A DNA stretch of 64,000 bases from Bowdeniella nasicola (GCF_900107735.1 NZ_FNQV01000007.1:79700-143699); one strand, 5' to 3'; counted from the stretch's first letter, positions 8,146 to 17,991 are shown. Notes: generated by a model from the letters alone, not told the origin. Made by a program: numbers and translations.

Positions 8146-9300
8146 TTACATCGTGCCATCTTCTGGCGCTGCGCTCGCGTCGAGTTCGTTTTTCGCGCGG
8201 GCGATGGCGATGAAATCGGTGATGCGTAGTTGTTCGCCGCGGGTTTTTGGGTCGATTTCGGCGCGAGTCAGGATGGCTTCCGCGGTGGCGGGGCTGCCCG
8301 CCCAGGAGGCGAGCGCGGCGCGCAGGGTTTTGCGGCGTTGGGCGAAGGCCGCGTCGATGACGCGAAAGATCTCCTCGCGCGCGGGCGGGCGCGCGAGTGC
8401 GGGCGCGGGCGCGGGTGCGGGCGCAGGCTGGCTCGAGTTGTATTCCTTTTCGGCCGCCTTGTGCGCTTTGCTGTGGGGTTTGAGGAACCCGTCGGCCGTC
8501 GCGAAAATCGGCACCGGGCCCGAGCCGGTCGTGATGCCGGGGGCAGGCTCATCGGCTGTGATGTCACGGGCAGGCTCGTCGGTCGTGATGCCGGGGGCAT
8601 GCTCGTCGGGAATGAGCGGGACGGTGTGGCGGTCGATGCGCACGATGGCGGAGTCGACGTTCGGCACGGGCCAAAAGACGGTGCGGCCGATGGTGCGCGT
8701 GCGGCGGGCGGTGCCGTAGAACTGCGTTTTGACGGAGGGGACGCCGTAGATGCGGGAGCCGGGTTCGGCGGCAATGCGGTCGGCGACTTCGGCTTGGACC
8801 ATGATGACGACGGTTGTCAGGCTCGGCAGGGCCGCGAGCAGCGTCAAGAGGATGGGGACCGCGACGTTATAGGGCAGGTTCGCGACGAGCGCGGTGGGGG
8901 TGAAGGGGCTCGCCGGGGGCTCGGCGCTCGCGAAGGATTCTGGGACGGCGAGGTCGCTCGCGTCGGCGATGGTGAGGGCGTCGCGGCAGGTGACGGCGAA
9001 GTTCGCGGCGGCCTCGGGTGCGAAGGTGGCGATGGTCTCCGGGAGGGCGCCGGCGAGGATCGGGTCGATTTCGACGGCCGAGACGCGGGCCCCGGTTTCT
9101 AGCAGCGCGAGTGTGAGCGAGCCGAGGCCGGGGCCGATTTCTAGGACGTTATCGCCGGGGGCGATGCCCGCGCTCGCGGCAATCGCGCGCACGGTTCCGG
9201 CGTCGTGCACGAAGTTTTGGCCCAGCTGCTTGGTGGGGCGGATGTTCAGGCGCTCGGCAAGGGCGCGGATGTCCGGGGGCGTCAGGAGGCGAACGGTCAC
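8146..9300 (-). CDS. rsmA: 16S rRNA (adenine1518/1519-N6)-dimethyltransferase
   Basis: KsgA/RsmA dimethylates two adjacent adenines near the 3' end of 16S rRNA. Visible motifs are [10 protein letters not shown], motif [16 protein letters not shown], and the NLPYNVA catalytic loop. The protein is 384 residues where about 290 is normal. The excess lies in the C-terminal domain: a nine-residue repeat (DEPAPGITT type, three copies, residues ~230-257) and an Ala-Pro tract near residue 290. GTG 9300 has TAGGCT 6 nt upstream, so it is probably leaderless. ispE follows after 3 bp. Confidence 0.92.
   Translation of the reverse strand: MTVRLLTPPDIRALAERLNIRPTKQLGQNFVHDAGTVRAIAASAGIAPGDNVLEIGPGLGSLTLALLETGARVSAVEIDPILAGALPETIATFAPEAAANFAVTCRDALTIADASDLAVPESFASAEPPASPFTPTALVANLPYNVAVPILLTLLAALPSLTTVVIMVQAEVADRIAAEPGSRIYGVPSVKTQFYGTARRTRTIGRTVFWPVPNVDSAIVRIDRHTVPLIPDEHAPGITTDEPARDITADEPAPGITTGSGPVPIFATADGFLKPHSKAHKAAEKEYNSSQPAPAPAPAPALARPPAREEIFRVIDAAFAQRRKTLRAALASWAGSPATAEAILTRAEIDPKTRGEQLRITDFIAIARAKNELDASAAPEDGTM
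8531..8611. repeat. Three 27-bp tandem repeats in rsmA
   Basis: GTGATG-anchored units begin at 8531, 8558 and 8585, giving three copies of a nine-residue peptide (D-E-x-A-x-x-I-T-x) within the RsmA C-terminal domain. The frame is preserved. Confidence 0.7.
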
Positions 9301-9306
9301 GCCTTC

Positions 9307-9312
9307 AGCCTA
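9307..9312 (-). promoter_or_regulatory. -10 box TAGGCT of rsmA
   Basis: On the minus strand TAGGCT stands 6 nt before the rsmA GTG. The same hexamer lies 7 nt before metG. Both suggest transcription starting at the start codon. Confidence 0.5.
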
Positions 9313-9366
9313 GCGGGCGAACCGGGGCTCGCTGCCATGCGGCTGACCGCTTGCTAGATACGACTC

Positions 9367-9403
9367 ACCGGCCGGACAGAACGGATGGATCTGTCCGGCC
9401 GGT
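9367..9403 (-). terminator. Hairpin terminator after the resuscitation-promoting factor gene
   Basis: 14-bp perfect inverted repeat ACCGGCCGGACAGA / TCTGTCCGGCCGGT with a 9-nt loop, 45 bp past the rpf stop. There is no T-run, as is common in actinobacteria. It separates rpf from the rsmA promoter. Confidence 0.65.
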
Positions 9404-9447
9404 GCGGCGCTGGTTGTGCTGAGGTGGAGGGTCAGCGCAGGCAGGGT

Positions 9448-10737
9448 TTAGCGCAGGCCGAGCTTGGCGGAGCAGGCCGGCCACTGGCCCCAGCCCGCAC
9501 GCTGCTGCAGGATCTGGGCGCGCTTGGTCTGCTCGGCAGGCGAGGCCTGGCTCGGCAGGCCGGATCCGCCCACGGAGCGCCACGTCGCTACCGAGAACTG
9601 GTAGAGGCCGTGGTAGGTGCCCGAGGCCGAGACCGCGCGGGGGTTGCCGCCGGATTCGCACTGGGCGAGGCGGGCCCACACGCCGGAGGTCGGGGCGGCG
9701 CCCCCGGTCGAGCCAGCGGAGCTGGAGCCGCCGGAGCTGGCGGCCGTCGAACGCTTCGCGGGGGCGGCCTTGGCCGGCGCGGGCTTCGGCGCGGGACGCT
9801 TCTTCGTTCCGATCGCGACGACCTTGGCCGTCGGCTCGGTGCGCTGCTCGTCCTTCAGCTTGGCGCTCGTTTCCTTACCGTTGACGCTCACGGTTTCGTA
9901 GATGCGCGTGATGACGCCCGCCTTGCCAGCAGTGACGACCTTGGACTCGCCGACGAACAGATCACCGGACTTCTGTTCCGTCGTAGCAAACGGCAGGTCT
10001 TCGGTTTCGGTGCGCTCGCCCAGCTCGACGCGGTCGATCGTCACGATGACGGTGTTGTTGTCCGCGGGCGTGATCTTAACGTCGTCGTGCTCGCCGAGCT
10101 TGACCTCGGCCTTGAGAAGCAGACCCTCGAGGGTGGTTTCGCCCTCCACGTCGATCTCGCGCTCTTCGCCGGCGACGATGAGCTTGACCTTGCCGTCGGT
10201 GATGAGCGGCAGGCTGAGTTCCTGGCGCTCGGTGGAACGGGAGGCGGCGACGATGGAGGCGGAGCGGCCGGAGGCGGCGAGCTCAGCCAGGGCGCCGGCG
10301 GTGTCATCGGCCGTCGTCCAGATCGTGTGCGTCGCGCCGTCGATCATGACTTCGATGGGCTTGGCGGTGCGCACGACGATGGTAGCGCCTTCGGTGAGGG
10401 CAGCGTTCGGATCGGGGCTGACGATGTCATGCTCGCCGAGGGTCACGCCCTGCTTGGCGAGGACGCCCTGCACGGAGCCGGCGAACGTCGAGACCTGCTC
10501 GACCTGGCCGTCGACGTCGAGCGCGACGGACTTGTGGGCGTGGGCCACGCCAGCGCCGGAGGCCACGAGGGCCGGGACGGCGATCGCGGCGACGATGGCG
10601 GCGCGCTTGCGCCAGCTCGGCTTGGTCGCCGGGGTGTTCGTGTCGGTCGTTTCGGCGTCGGCTGCGGGGGCAGCGTCGGCGTCAACCTGGCTGTTTTCGG
10701 AGGGAAATTCAGTCACAAGCGTCGACCGTAATCGCAT
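9448..10737 (-). CDS. rpf: Resuscitation-promoting factor, DUF348-G5-transglycosylase
   Basis: A secreted peptidoglycan-cleaving enzyme that restarts growth of dormant actinobacteria. An N-terminal cytoplasmic stretch is followed by one transmembrane/signal segment (residues ~48-66). Ubiquitin-like DUF348 repeats, a G5 domain (TEDLPFATTEQKSGDLFVGESKVVTAGKAG), an Ala/Pro/Lys linker and a C-terminal Rpf lysozyme-like domain follow. That last domain begins VWARLAQCESGGNPRAVSAS; the Glu after Cys is the catalytic acid of the family, and the domain ends WPACSAKLGLR. ATG 10737 has a weak AGG site; GTG 10716, with TACGGT 8 nt upstream, is an equally good leaderless start. Confidence 0.9.
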   Translation of the reverse strand: MRLRSTLVTEFPSENSQVDADAAPAADAETTDTNTPATKPSWRKRAAIVAAIAVPALVASGAGVAHAHKSVALDVDGQVEQVSTFAGSVQGVLAKQGVTLGEHDIVSPDPNAALTEGATIVVRTAKPIEVMIDGATHTIWTTADDTAGALAELAASGRSASIVAASRSTERQELSLPLITDGKVKLIVAGEEREIDVEGETTLEGLLLKAEVKLGEHDDVKITPADNNTVIVTIDRVELGERTETEDLPFATTEQKSGDLFVGESKVVTAGKAGVITRIYETVSVNGKETSAKLKDEQRTEPTAKVVAIGTKKRPAPKPAPAKAAPAKRSTAASSGGSSSAGSTGGAAPTSGVWARLAQCESGGNPRAVSASGTYHGLYQFSVATWRSVGGSGLPSQASPAEQTKRAQILQQRAGWGQWPACSAKLGLR

Positions 10738-10817
10738 TGTTACCTGGACGTCCAGTGCCCGTGCGGTACTTCACATGTCACCGAACAGGGGCTGCGGGCT
10801 GTTTTTCGCCCGATTTG

Positions 10818-11927
10818 TTAGTACCAGCCGCGGGCGTAGGAGTGATTCAGCGCGGCGCACGGCGAGCCGTAGCGTCCCTGGATGTAGGTCAGGCCCCAGC
10901 GGATCTGCGTGGCCGGATTGGTGCGCCAATCCGCGCCGGCGGTGGCCATCTTGTGGCCCGGCAGCGCCTGCGGGATGCCGTAGGCGCCCGAGGAGGGGTT
11001 GCGCGCGAGGTGGTTCCAGCCCGACTCGCGGTGCCACAGCGTCGACAGGCAGGACATCTGGTCCCCGCCCCAGCCGTAGGAGCCGAGCATGCCGCGAGCG
11101 ATGTCCTGCGCGCTGCCCGCGGGCACGGGCGCGGCCGGCGGCGCAGCGGGGGCCGGCTGGCGGCTCGTCGTCGATCCGGACTCGCGCGGGGCGGCGGCAA
11201 CGACGGGCTGCGGCTTCGGTTTTTCCTTGGTGCCGACAAGGACGACGCGGTCCTGCTTTTCCTGCACGACGACGGTGGCGAGCGCGGTGCGACCCGTTTC
11301 TTCGCCCTCGTTCAGCTCAACGCGGTAGGTGGTGCGGGTGATGCCGTTTTGGCCCTCGGATTCGACCTTCGTCTCACCCTTGAAGAGGTTCGGATCCTGC
11401 TTTTCGATCGTCTCGAACTCGGTGACGTCTTCGTCGGAGGCCATGCCCGAGTTGCCGCGGGTGATGACGACGTCCATGCCCTCGGCGGCGGTCTGCGACA
11501 GCGGGATGTTGACGGTGTCGAACATGCCGACGACGATGCCGGCGTCGGCGAGGGCTTCGGCAAGGGAGAGGGCAGGGACGTTGTGCGTCGCGGTTTCGCC
11601 GTCGGCGGTGACGGTGATGTCGACGCGCTCGATGGCGTCCAGGGACAGGCGCTCCAGATCGCGGGACGCGGCGATGGCATCGCGGCCGTCGACGACGGCG
11701 GCCGAGGAGGGTGCTGCGGCGGGTTCCTCGGTAGTGAACAGGCCCGTCTGGGTCGCGGCGAAGGCGCCGGAGCCGGCAATGAGGGTGGCGGCGGAGGCGA
11801 CCGTGAGGACCTTGCGGCGGAAGGTGGCTGCGGCCGGGTGGTGGCCGGTGGCGCGGAACTGATAGGACCGTTCCTTCAGGCGCGCGGCGAGGGTGGGCTT
11901 GGCAGCGTGGCGGCCGGATTTAGTCAA
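10818..11927 (-). CDS. Second Rpf-like secreted G5-domain transglycosylase
   Basis: A 369-residue paralogue of the neighbouring Rpf with the same N-terminal anchor, DUF348 repeats and G5 domain (TEFETIEKQDPNLFKGETKVESEGQNG). The C-terminus differs: CLSTLWHRESGWNHLARNPSSGAYGIPQALPGHKM, then WGLTYIQGRYGSPCAALNHSYARGWY. That is the soluble-lytic-transglycosylase-like domain seen in aggregation-promoting or phage-tape-measure type proteins, with Glu in HRESGW as the likely acid. The start is TTG 11927 with AGGA 9 nt upstream. It probably remodels the wall together with Rpf. Confidence 0.85.
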   Translation of the reverse strand: MTKSGRHAAKPTLAARLKERSYQFRATGHHPAAATFRRKVLTVASAATLIAGSGAFAATQTGLFTTEEPAAAPSSAAVVDGRDAIAASRDLERLSLDAIERVDITVTADGETATHNVPALSLAEALADAGIVVGMFDTVNIPLSQTAAEGMDVVITRGNSGMASDEDVTEFETIEKQDPNLFKGETKVESEGQNGITRTTYRVELNEGEETGRTALATVVVQEKQDRVVLVGTKEKPKPQPVVAAAPRESGSTTSRQPAPAAPPAAPVPAGSAQDIARGMLGSYGWGGDQMSCLSTLWHRESGWNHLARNPSSGAYGIPQALPGHKMATAGADWRTNPATQIRWGLTYIQGRYGSPCAALNHSYARGWY

Positions 11928-12057
11928 GACTTCATCCTTTGTGGAGGGTTTCCTGGCGGCAGCGCGGGGGCACCGTCGCAGTCACGATTTCCACTGTACG
12001 ACGCTCGCGCGGCGCCCACAAGAGACGTGTTCCACCAAAACTGGGAGGTTTCAAGGC

Positions 12058-13044
12058 TTAGGCCGGGATGGCGTAGACGTCGCGGGTGGTGGCAAGGATG
12101 CGGGCGGCGAGGTCTGCCGCGGGCAGGCCGCGAACCTCGGCCATGCGCTGAAGCGTGAGACCGGCGAGGAAAGCGGCGTTCGGGCGGCCGCGGAACGGCG
12201 CGGGCGTGAGGTAGGGCGCGTCGGTTTCCACGAGCAGGAGGGCCTCGTCGGCGGCGGCCACGGCGGCTCGTAGCTCGTCGTTCGCGGGATAGGTGACGGG
12301 GCCGGCGAAGGACATGTACCAGCCGTGGCGATTGCAGATGGCCGCGAGTTCGGCGTCGCCGGAAAAGCAGTGGAAGATGGTGCGCTCGGGGGCGCCTTCG
12401 GCGAGCAGGACGTCGACGACGTCGCGGTGGGCGTCGCGGTCGTGGATCTGCATGGGCAGGCCGAGCTCCTTGGCGAGCGCGATGTGGGCGGCGAAGGCCT
12501 CGCGCTGGGCGGGGCGGCCGGCTTCGCCGGTGCGGAAGTAATCCAGGCCGGTTTCGCCGATGGCGACGACGCGACCGGGGTGGGTGCGGGCGACGCGCTC
12601 GACCAGGGCGAGGGTTTCCTCGGGGGTGAGGGCGTGGAAGTCCTTGACGTGCGGGGTGAGGCCGTCCGGGCTCTTGTCGCGGTAGCCGGCGTGGACGGCT
12701 GCCTCGTTGGGGTGAATCGCGACGGCCCAGTAGACGGCTGCTTCCTCGCGCGCGGGCGCGGGCGTGCGCGCGGGCGCGCGCGAGGCGTCGGTGGCCGATG
12801 CGGCGTCGGCGGTGAGTTCGGCGTCGGCCGCGCGGATGTCCGCCACGTCGCAGGCAGAGGAGATGACCGCGACGACGCCGGCCTCGTAAGCGCGAGCGAG
12901 CTGTTCGGCGCGCGGCATCGCAAAGCCCATCGAGTCCCGCGGGATCTCACGCTCCGACATCGGCAGGTGCGTGTGATTATCGATCAGCTCGAAACCGTAG
13001 GGCTCCTCGAGCGTTGGCCACAGGCGCGGCTTTTTCTTCGACAT
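12058..13044 (-). CDS. tatD: TatD-family metal-dependent deoxyribonuclease
   Basis: A 328-residue TIM-barrel metallohydrolase. The metal-binding pattern DNHTHLP is near the N-terminus, GETGLDYFR carries the bridging Glu, FHCFSGDAE and ETDAPYLTPAPFRGRPN follow. TatD proteins are 3'-5' nucleases. An Ala/Arg/Pro-rich insert (about residues 95-115) is unusual. ATG 13044 is preferred because AGGAG stands 5 nt before it; the upstream ATG 13062 lacks a site. It sits between metG and the rpf genes, the standard actinobacterial order. Confidence 0.88.
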   Translation of the reverse strand: MSKKKPRLWPTLEEPYGFELIDNHTHLPMSEREIPRDSMGFAMPRAEQLARAYEAGVVAVISSACDVADIRAADAELTADAASATDASRAPARTPAPAREEAAVYWAVAIHPNEAAVHAGYRDKSPDGLTPHVKDFHALTPEETLALVERVARTHPGRVVAIGETGLDYFRTGEAGRPAQREAFAAHIALAKELGLPMQIHDRDAHRDVVDVLLAEGAPERTIFHCFSGDAELAAICNRHGWYMSFAGPVTYPANDELRAAVAAADEALLLVETDAPYLTPAPFRGRPNAAFLAGLTLQRMAEVRGLPAADLAARILATTRDVYAIPA

Positions 13045-13148
13045 CGTTACTCCTATCGACATTGCCGGACTAGTCGACGTTGCCGGGCTGGTGGGACCCA
13101 GTGTCTTTCGCTACGGGCCGCTAGTTGCGGACTGCTAACTGGGACCTG

Positions 13149-14936
13149 CTAGTTGGAGGCGCGGCTCAGTTCCTCGTCGATGATGGCGTCGTCGAGCTTA
13201 GTGAAGATCGGCGTCGGCTTGGCAATCGGCGCGCCGATCGTCACCGGGCGCGGACCCCAGGCCGGAACCTGGGTGTAGTCGCCCGTGATGATCGGATAGT
13301 CCGGTCCCCCGTCGAGGTCACTCACCTCTTCGATGCGTGGCAGGGGCGCGACGTTGCCGTCGCCACCGATCGCGGCGTCGACCTCATTGGCGGCATGCGG
13401 CAGGAACGGGCTCAGCATGATGTTGAGGTCCGAGACCGCCTGGGCCAGGGTGTGCAGGATCGTGGCGAGGCGCTCGCGCTCCTCGGGGGCCTTGAGTTTG
13501 AAGGGCTGGGTGTCCGCGACGTACTTGTTGGCTTCGCCCACGAGCTTCATGATCTCGGCGATGGCGGCCTTTTGGTGGTGGTGGCGGATGAGGTCCCCGA
13601 CGCGCGTAAAGCCGTCGGCGATCTGGTTGACGAGGGCAGTATCGACCTCGGTCAGCTCGCCGGGGCTAGGGATTTCGCCGAAGTTCTTCGCGATCATGGC
13701 GGCGGTGCGGTTGACGAGATTGCCCCAGCCGGCGACGAGTTCGGTGTTGGTGCGGCGCACGAATTCGGCCCAGGTGAAATCGGCGTCCTGGGTTTCGGGG
13801 CCCGCGGCCGAGATGAAGTAGCGCAGCGCGTCCGGCTGGTAGCGCGAAAGCATGTCGCGAACATAGATGACGATCCCGCGCGAGGAGGCGAACTTTTTGC
13901 CCTCCATCGTGAGGAATTCGCTGGAGACGACCTCCGTCGGCAGATTCAGGCACCCGAGATCGCCGGGGCTGCCGCCGCGCTCGCCCTCGCCGTTGTAGCC
14001 GAGGAGTTCGGCGGGCCAAATCTGGCTGTGGAACGTGATGTTGTCCTTGCCCATGAAGTAATAGGACAGCGCGTCCTCATCGTTCCACCAGCGGCGCCAG
14101 GCCTCCGGATCGCCGGAGCGGCGCGCCCACTCGATGGACGCCGACAAGTAGCCGACGACCGCGTCGAACCAGACGTACAGGCGCTTGGTTTTTTGGTCCT
14201 CCCAGCCGGGTACAGGGATGCCCCAGTCGATGTCGCGCGTCATGGCGCGGGGGCGGATGTCCTCGAGGATGTTTTGGGAGAACTTGATGACGTTGGGGCG
14301 CCAGGTGCCGGAGGCTTCGCGCTCGTCGAGCCAGGTGGACAGTGCGCCCGCGAGCGCCGGCAGATCGAGGAAGTAATGGTCGGTTTCGACGAAGGCAGGC
14401 GTCTCGCCGTTGATGCGCGAAACCGGGTTGATGAGGTCGGTCGGATCGAGCTGGTTGCCGCAGTTATCACACTGATCGCCGCGGGCGCCGGCTGCGCCGC
14501 AGATGGGGCAGGTGCCTTCGATGTAGCGATCGGGCAGGGTGCGGCCCGTCGACGGGGAGATTGCGCCGTGGGTGGTTTCCACGCTCATGTAGCCGTTGTC
14601 CCGCACCTGGGAGAACATGGCGCGCACGACCTCGTAATGGTTGACCGTCGTCGTGCGAGTGAACAAGTCATAGGACAGGCCGAGCTGGACGAGGTCCTCG
14701 ACGATGATGCGGTTGTTTTTGTCTGCGAGTTCGCGGGCGGTGACGCCGGCGGCGTCCGCGGCGACGAGGATGGGGGTGCCGTGCTCGTCGGTACCGGAGA
14801 CCATGAGGACGTCCTCGCCGGCCATTCGCATGTACCGGCTGAAGACATCGGAGGGGATTCCAAAACCTGCGACATGGCCGATGTGGCGGGGGCCGTTGGC
14901 ATAGGGCCACGCGACGGCGGATAGCACTGCACTCAT
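13149..14936 (-). CDS. metG: Methionyl-tRNA synthetase
   Basis: A 595-residue class I aminoacyl-tRNA synthetase charging tRNA-Met. The HIGH-type motif is seen as [10 protein letters not shown] near residue 16, a zinc knuckle [18 protein letters not shown] near residue 140, and the KMSKS-type loop appears as KKFASSRG near residue 340. An anticodon-binding helical domain follows. The C-terminal tRNA-binding (EMAP-like) domain of E. coli MetG is absent, as in other actinobacteria. The first gene of the minus-strand run; TAGGCT 7 nt before the ATG suggests a leaderless transcript. Confidence 0.95.
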   Translation of the reverse strand: MSAVLSAVAWPYANGPRHIGHVAGFGIPSDVFSRYMRMAGEDVLMVSGTDEHGTPILVAADAAGVTARELADKNNRIIVEDLVQLGLSYDLFTRTTTVNHYEVVRAMFSQVRDNGYMSVETTHGAISPSTGRTLPDRYIEGTCPICGAAGARGDQCDNCGNQLDPTDLINPVSRINGETPAFVETDHYFLDLPALAGALSTWLDEREASGTWRPNVIKFSQNILEDIRPRAMTRDIDWGIPVPGWEDQKTKRLYVWFDAVVGYLSASIEWARRSGDPEAWRRWWNDEDALSYYFMGKDNITFHSQIWPAELLGYNGEGERGGSPGDLGCLNLPTEVVSSEFLTMEGKKFASSRGIVIYVRDMLSRYQPDALRYFISAAGPETQDADFTWAEFVRRTNTELVAGWGNLVNRTAAMIAKNFGEIPSPGELTEVDTALVNQIADGFTRVGDLIRHHHQKAAIAEIMKLVGEANKYVADTQPFKLKAPEERERLATILHTLAQAVSDLNIMLSPFLPHAANEVDAAIGGDGNVAPLPRIEEVSDLDGGPDYPIITGDYTQVPAWGPRPVTIGAPIAKPTPIFTKLDDAIIDEELSRASN

Positions 14937-14943
14937 GGCTTTA

Positions 14944-14949
14944 AGCCTA
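14944..14949 (-). promoter_or_regulatory. -10 box TAGGCT of metG
   Basis: TAGGCT on the minus strand, 7 nt before the metG ATG, identical to the rsmA box. Confidence 0.5.
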
Positions 14950-14964
14950 CCTGCGGCGCGTTGT

Positions 14965-14983
14965 CCGGGCTAAATACGCCCGG
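14965..14983 (-). terminator. Short hairpin after the acyltransferase gene
   Basis: CCGGGC-N7-GCCCGG lies between the acyltransferase stop and the metG promoter. The stem is only 6 bp and no T-run follows, so this is a tentative terminator. Confidence 0.35.
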
Positions 14984-15000
14984 CGTGAGCTTGGCAGCGG

Positions 15001-16968
15001 TTAATGGCCATCGAGAGAGGTTGCTGCCTCGTTGATGGCGCTATGCAGGGTCTTGACATACAGGTCAATACCGGCCTTGCGAGGGTGGGTCTGGTCCGAG
15101 GCGAGCAGGTCCTGGTGGTCGGCGGCGACAGTGTGCCAGTTCGCGACAAAGACGCGGTCTGGATGCTGCCTTGCGGCGTTATCGATCGCGGCGTTCGCGT
15201 CGATCACCCACCGGGCCTTCGGGCGGGAGTAACCATTGACCAGCACCAGACGGCGATCCGCGCCGATGGCATGTAGCACCCCCTCGATCTGATCGTCGCG
15301 AATCGTGCCGTTTGTAGCGAGCCCAACGATAACGACATCGCCGAGGGAGTCAGCGGCCAACTGCCGGGAGATGAGATGATCGATGCTCGGCATCGCGCGC
15401 GAGACCTCCGCGTCGACGAGGGCTTTGGGCCAACGTGCGGTAATCGCGGGAGAGGCAGCAAGCATGACGGAGTCACCGATGAAGGAAAGCGAGACATTTC
15501 CGGTCTTGTCCTCATCCGTCGCGGGCGGTTTCTTATCCGACGGTGGAGGCGACGGTTCAGTGGGTTTAGGACTTGCTGTACCTTGCGGGGCCGCACCGTT
15601 TCTGCGGGCATCATTGTGTTGATCCAGCTGGGCGCGCGCAGCATCGATCTGCATTTGCAGCGTGGTTTTGGTCGGCGCGACGGCCAACCCCACGGACGCT
15701 AAGACGACAGCGGCGGCAGTTACCGTTGTCATGGCGAGCGTGACGATCCGTCTACCCACGCTGAGGTGACGGAAAGTCATCGTCGAGCTATCTCCTCGCA
15801 GCCGGTGCGGGCCGCGCCGGAAGGAAGCGACGACGATCGCTCCCCAGGCCCGCAGGGTTGCGATAATGCCCGCTCGGCGCATCGGGTCTTCTACATAGCG
15901 CAGTGAAATCTCTGCTAGCGCGAGTGACAGCGCGGCGACGCAGGCGCCCACGAGATAGGGAGAGGCTGATGGCCACTGATAGTTCGCGAGCACGAGCAAT
16001 GGCCAATGCCACAGATATAAGCCATAACTGCGTGTACCGATCCAGACCAGAACCGGATGCTCCAGGATCGCGCACAGACCGCGCGCCATTGCCGAAGCCA
16101 CGGTGACGTCGGGCATGACCGCGCGGATGATGATTGCGCTCGCGAGCGAAGCGACAGGCAACCCCCAGATATACAAGCCGCGGTCGTCGTCGTAGATCTG
16201 CGTACCGATCGCGGCAAGGACAGCGACGGCGAGCCAACCTGCGGGCCCCCATAGGCCAACGAGGCGCACGAGACGTGGCGAGCTGGGACGAGGCGCCCGC
16301 CCAGAGATAATCATCGCGAGGATTGCACCGATCATGAGGCCGAACAAGTGCGTGTCGGTGCCATAGTAGGCGCGCGAGAGATTCGTGCCGGAGATGATCG
16401 CCATGCTGGTCGCCGAAGCGATCGCGAGCAGTCCGGGCACGATGGCTCGGCCTCGCCAGCGTACGATGACCAGCAGGACCAGGGGCCAGACAATGTAGAA
16501 CTGCTGCTCGATGGCGAGCGACCACACATTGGTCAGCAGCAGGGGGTCACTCGCGGCGAAATAGTCACTGCCCGTCGCGATCTGCGCCCAGTTGTAGGTG
16601 TAGGTCAGCGCGGTGATCGTCTGCAGTCGTGCCTTGACCAGCGCATCGCCACCGACGAGGGCCGCGAGTGCTACGCACACCAGCACCATGAAGGCGAGCG
16701 CCGGGAAAAGCCGCCGAAGGCGACGCAGCCAGAACGCCTTCAGCTCAATCCGGGAGTTCCGCTCGTACTCGTTGATGAGTAGGCGGGTAATGAGGTAACC
16801 GGAGATTACGAAGAAAACGTCAACTCCAATAAGGCCCGCGGGAGCAGCACCTGGAATGAGGTGGTAGACCAAGACGATGGCTGCGGCTAGCGCGCGCATC
16901 CCATCCAATCCGGGGTAGCGGACTGAGGGACGCGATGAGCGGACTGGACTGGTTGAGGACGTCGACAC
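15001..16968 (-). CDS. OafA/YrhL-type acyltransferase with C-terminal SGNH domain
   Basis: A 655-residue membrane acyltransferase. Residues ~20-370 are the acyltransferase-3 module: YPGLDGMRALAAAIVLVYH with the catalytic His, VDVFFVISGYLITRLL, about ten helices. After a further helix and a Ser/Pro-rich linker comes an SGNH hydrolase-like domain with the GDSV block, the NGT block and the terminal DQTHP block. Two-module proteins of this kind O-acetylate peptidoglycan or surface polysaccharides. GTG 16968 has GGAG 7 nt upstream. The acceptor is not identifiable. Confidence 0.85.
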   Translation of the reverse strand: MSTSSTSPVRSSRPSVRYPGLDGMRALAAAIVLVYHLIPGAAPAGLIGVDVFFVISGYLITRLLINEYERNSRIELKAFWLRRLRRLFPALAFMVLVCVALAALVGGDALVKARLQTITALTYTYNWAQIATGSDYFAASDPLLLTNVWSLAIEQQFYIVWPLVLLVIVRWRGRAIVPGLLAIASATSMAIISGTNLSRAYYGTDTHLFGLMIGAILAMIISGRAPRPSSPRLVRLVGLWGPAGWLAVAVLAAIGTQIYDDDRGLYIWGLPVASLASAIIIRAVMPDVTVASAMARGLCAILEHPVLVWIGTRSYGLYLWHWPLLVLANYQWPSASPYLVGACVAALSLALAEISLRYVEDPMRRAGIIATLRAWGAIVVASFRRGPHRLRGDSSTMTFRHLSVGRRIVTLAMTTVTAAAVVLASVGLAVAPTKTTLQMQIDAARAQLDQHNDARRNGAAPQGTASPKPTEPSPPPSDKKPPATDEDKTGNVSLSFIGDSVMLAASPAITARWPKALVDAEVSRAMPSIDHLISRQLAADSLGDVVIVGLATNGTIRDDQIEGVLHAIGADRRLVLVNGYSRPKARWVIDANAAIDNAARQHPDRVFVANWHTVAADHQDLLASDQTHPRKAGIDLYVKTLHSAINEAATSLDGH

Positions 16969-17094
16969 ACATACACTCCAGCAGGATTCGGGCCCGAGAC
17001 CTAGTAACCACGGGATGATTTACCCATTCGAAACTAATTCCTCGGTGGGACGCCACGGGACGGACCGATATACCGCGAGGTGACGGCGCTGGCG

Positions 17095-17991
17095 TCAGGA
17101 ATCAGCGACGGCCAAGTTGAAGAGTTCTCTCGCGTTGATGCCTTCACGGGTCGCGACGTGACGCGCCGCGATCTTCATTCTCAGCCCTAGTTCCGCCAGT
17201 CGGCGCACCTCTGCAACGAATCGGGGATCGGGCTCGGCTGGTTCGTCTCCGAGCGGTCCGGGGGACGTACTGCCGGGATCCCCAACTCCGGGTGCGCTGG
17301 AGCACGGCGCAATCACGATGACGATCTCGCCACGCACGCCCTGGCGCGCCCACTGCTCGAGCTCGATCAGGCTACCGCGGCGTACCTCTTCGTGTATCTT
17401 CGTCAACTCGCGGGCGATAGCCGCCTCACGTTCTGGTCCGCATGCAGCGGCGAGCTCCGCCAGCGTCGCGGCCAGCCGGTGCGGGGATTCAAAAATGATC
17501 GATGTGCGCGGCTCGGCCGCGAGGCGAGTGAGCGCGGCTGCCCGGCGGCGACCCTTACGCGGCAGAAAGCCGTCGAAACAAAACGAGTCCGTCGCGATTC
17601 CTGACAGCGCAAGCGCCGTGACGACAGCGGATGGACCCGGCAACACCGTGAGCGGGATATCGCGTTCATGTGCCCGCGCGGCGAGGCGGAAGCCCGGATC
17701 GGAAATCGTCGGCATCCCCGCATCGCTCACGACCAGGACGGCCTGACCAGCGGCCGCAAGATCGAGCAGTTCATCCGCCCGCGCCTCCTCGTTGTGATCG
17801 TGAAAAGCAATGATGCGGCCGGATAGCGTTACGCCGAGGCCAGCAGCGAGCTGGCGGACTCGCCGCGTATCCTCGGCCGCGATGACATCGGCCTGGCCGA
17901 GGGCGGCGACGAGCCGATGCGAAGCGTCAGCAAGATTACCGATGGGAGTCGCGGCCAGGGTGAGGCCAGCACTCAGCTGCGGCGTTCGCAT
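17095..17991 (-). CDS. rsmI: 16S rRNA (cytidine1402-2'-O)-methyltransferase
   Basis: A 298-residue tetrapyrrole-methylase fold enzyme methylating C1402 of 16S rRNA. Motifs are LTLAATPIGNLADASHR, AAEDTRRVRQL, FHDHNE, VVSDAGMPTISDPGFRLA, and PGPSAVVTALALSG, then FCFDGFLPRKGRRR and FESPHRL. ATG 17991 has GGAGG 7 nt upstream. It is divergent from the protein mannosyltransferase gene, a conserved actinobacterial arrangement. Confidence 0.93.
   Translation of the reverse strand: MRTPQLSAGLTLAATPIGNLADASHRLVAALGQADVIAAEDTRRVRQLAAGLGVTLSGRIIAFHDHNEEARADELLDLAAAGQAVLVVSDAGMPTISDPGFRLAARAHERDIPLTVLPGPSAVVTALALSGIATDSFCFDGFLPRKGRRRAAALTRLAAEPRTSIIFESPHRLAATLAELAAACGPEREAAIARELTKIHEEVRRGSLIELEQWARQGVRGEIVIVIAPCSSAPGVGDPGSTSPGPLGDEPAEPDPRFVAEVRRLAELGLRMKIAARHVATREGINARELFNLAVADS

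Noticed and set aside
8230..9102. Long plus-strand frame antisense to rsmA (and similar ones antisense to ispE, rpf and metG)
   Set aside because: Gly/Ala/Val/Arg-rich mirror frames typical of high-GC coding DNA, with no domain and no start signals.
9301..12058. c-di-AMP (ydaO) riboswitch upstream of the rpf genes, as known in some actinobacteria
   Set aside because: The gaps upstream of both rpf genes are only 80-130 bp and show no ydaO core.
12730..12790. GC-rich alternating gcgcgggcgcg tract in tatD
   Set aside because: It encodes an Ala/Arg/Pro insert in frame. It is probably low-complexity coding sequence rather than a regulatory element.
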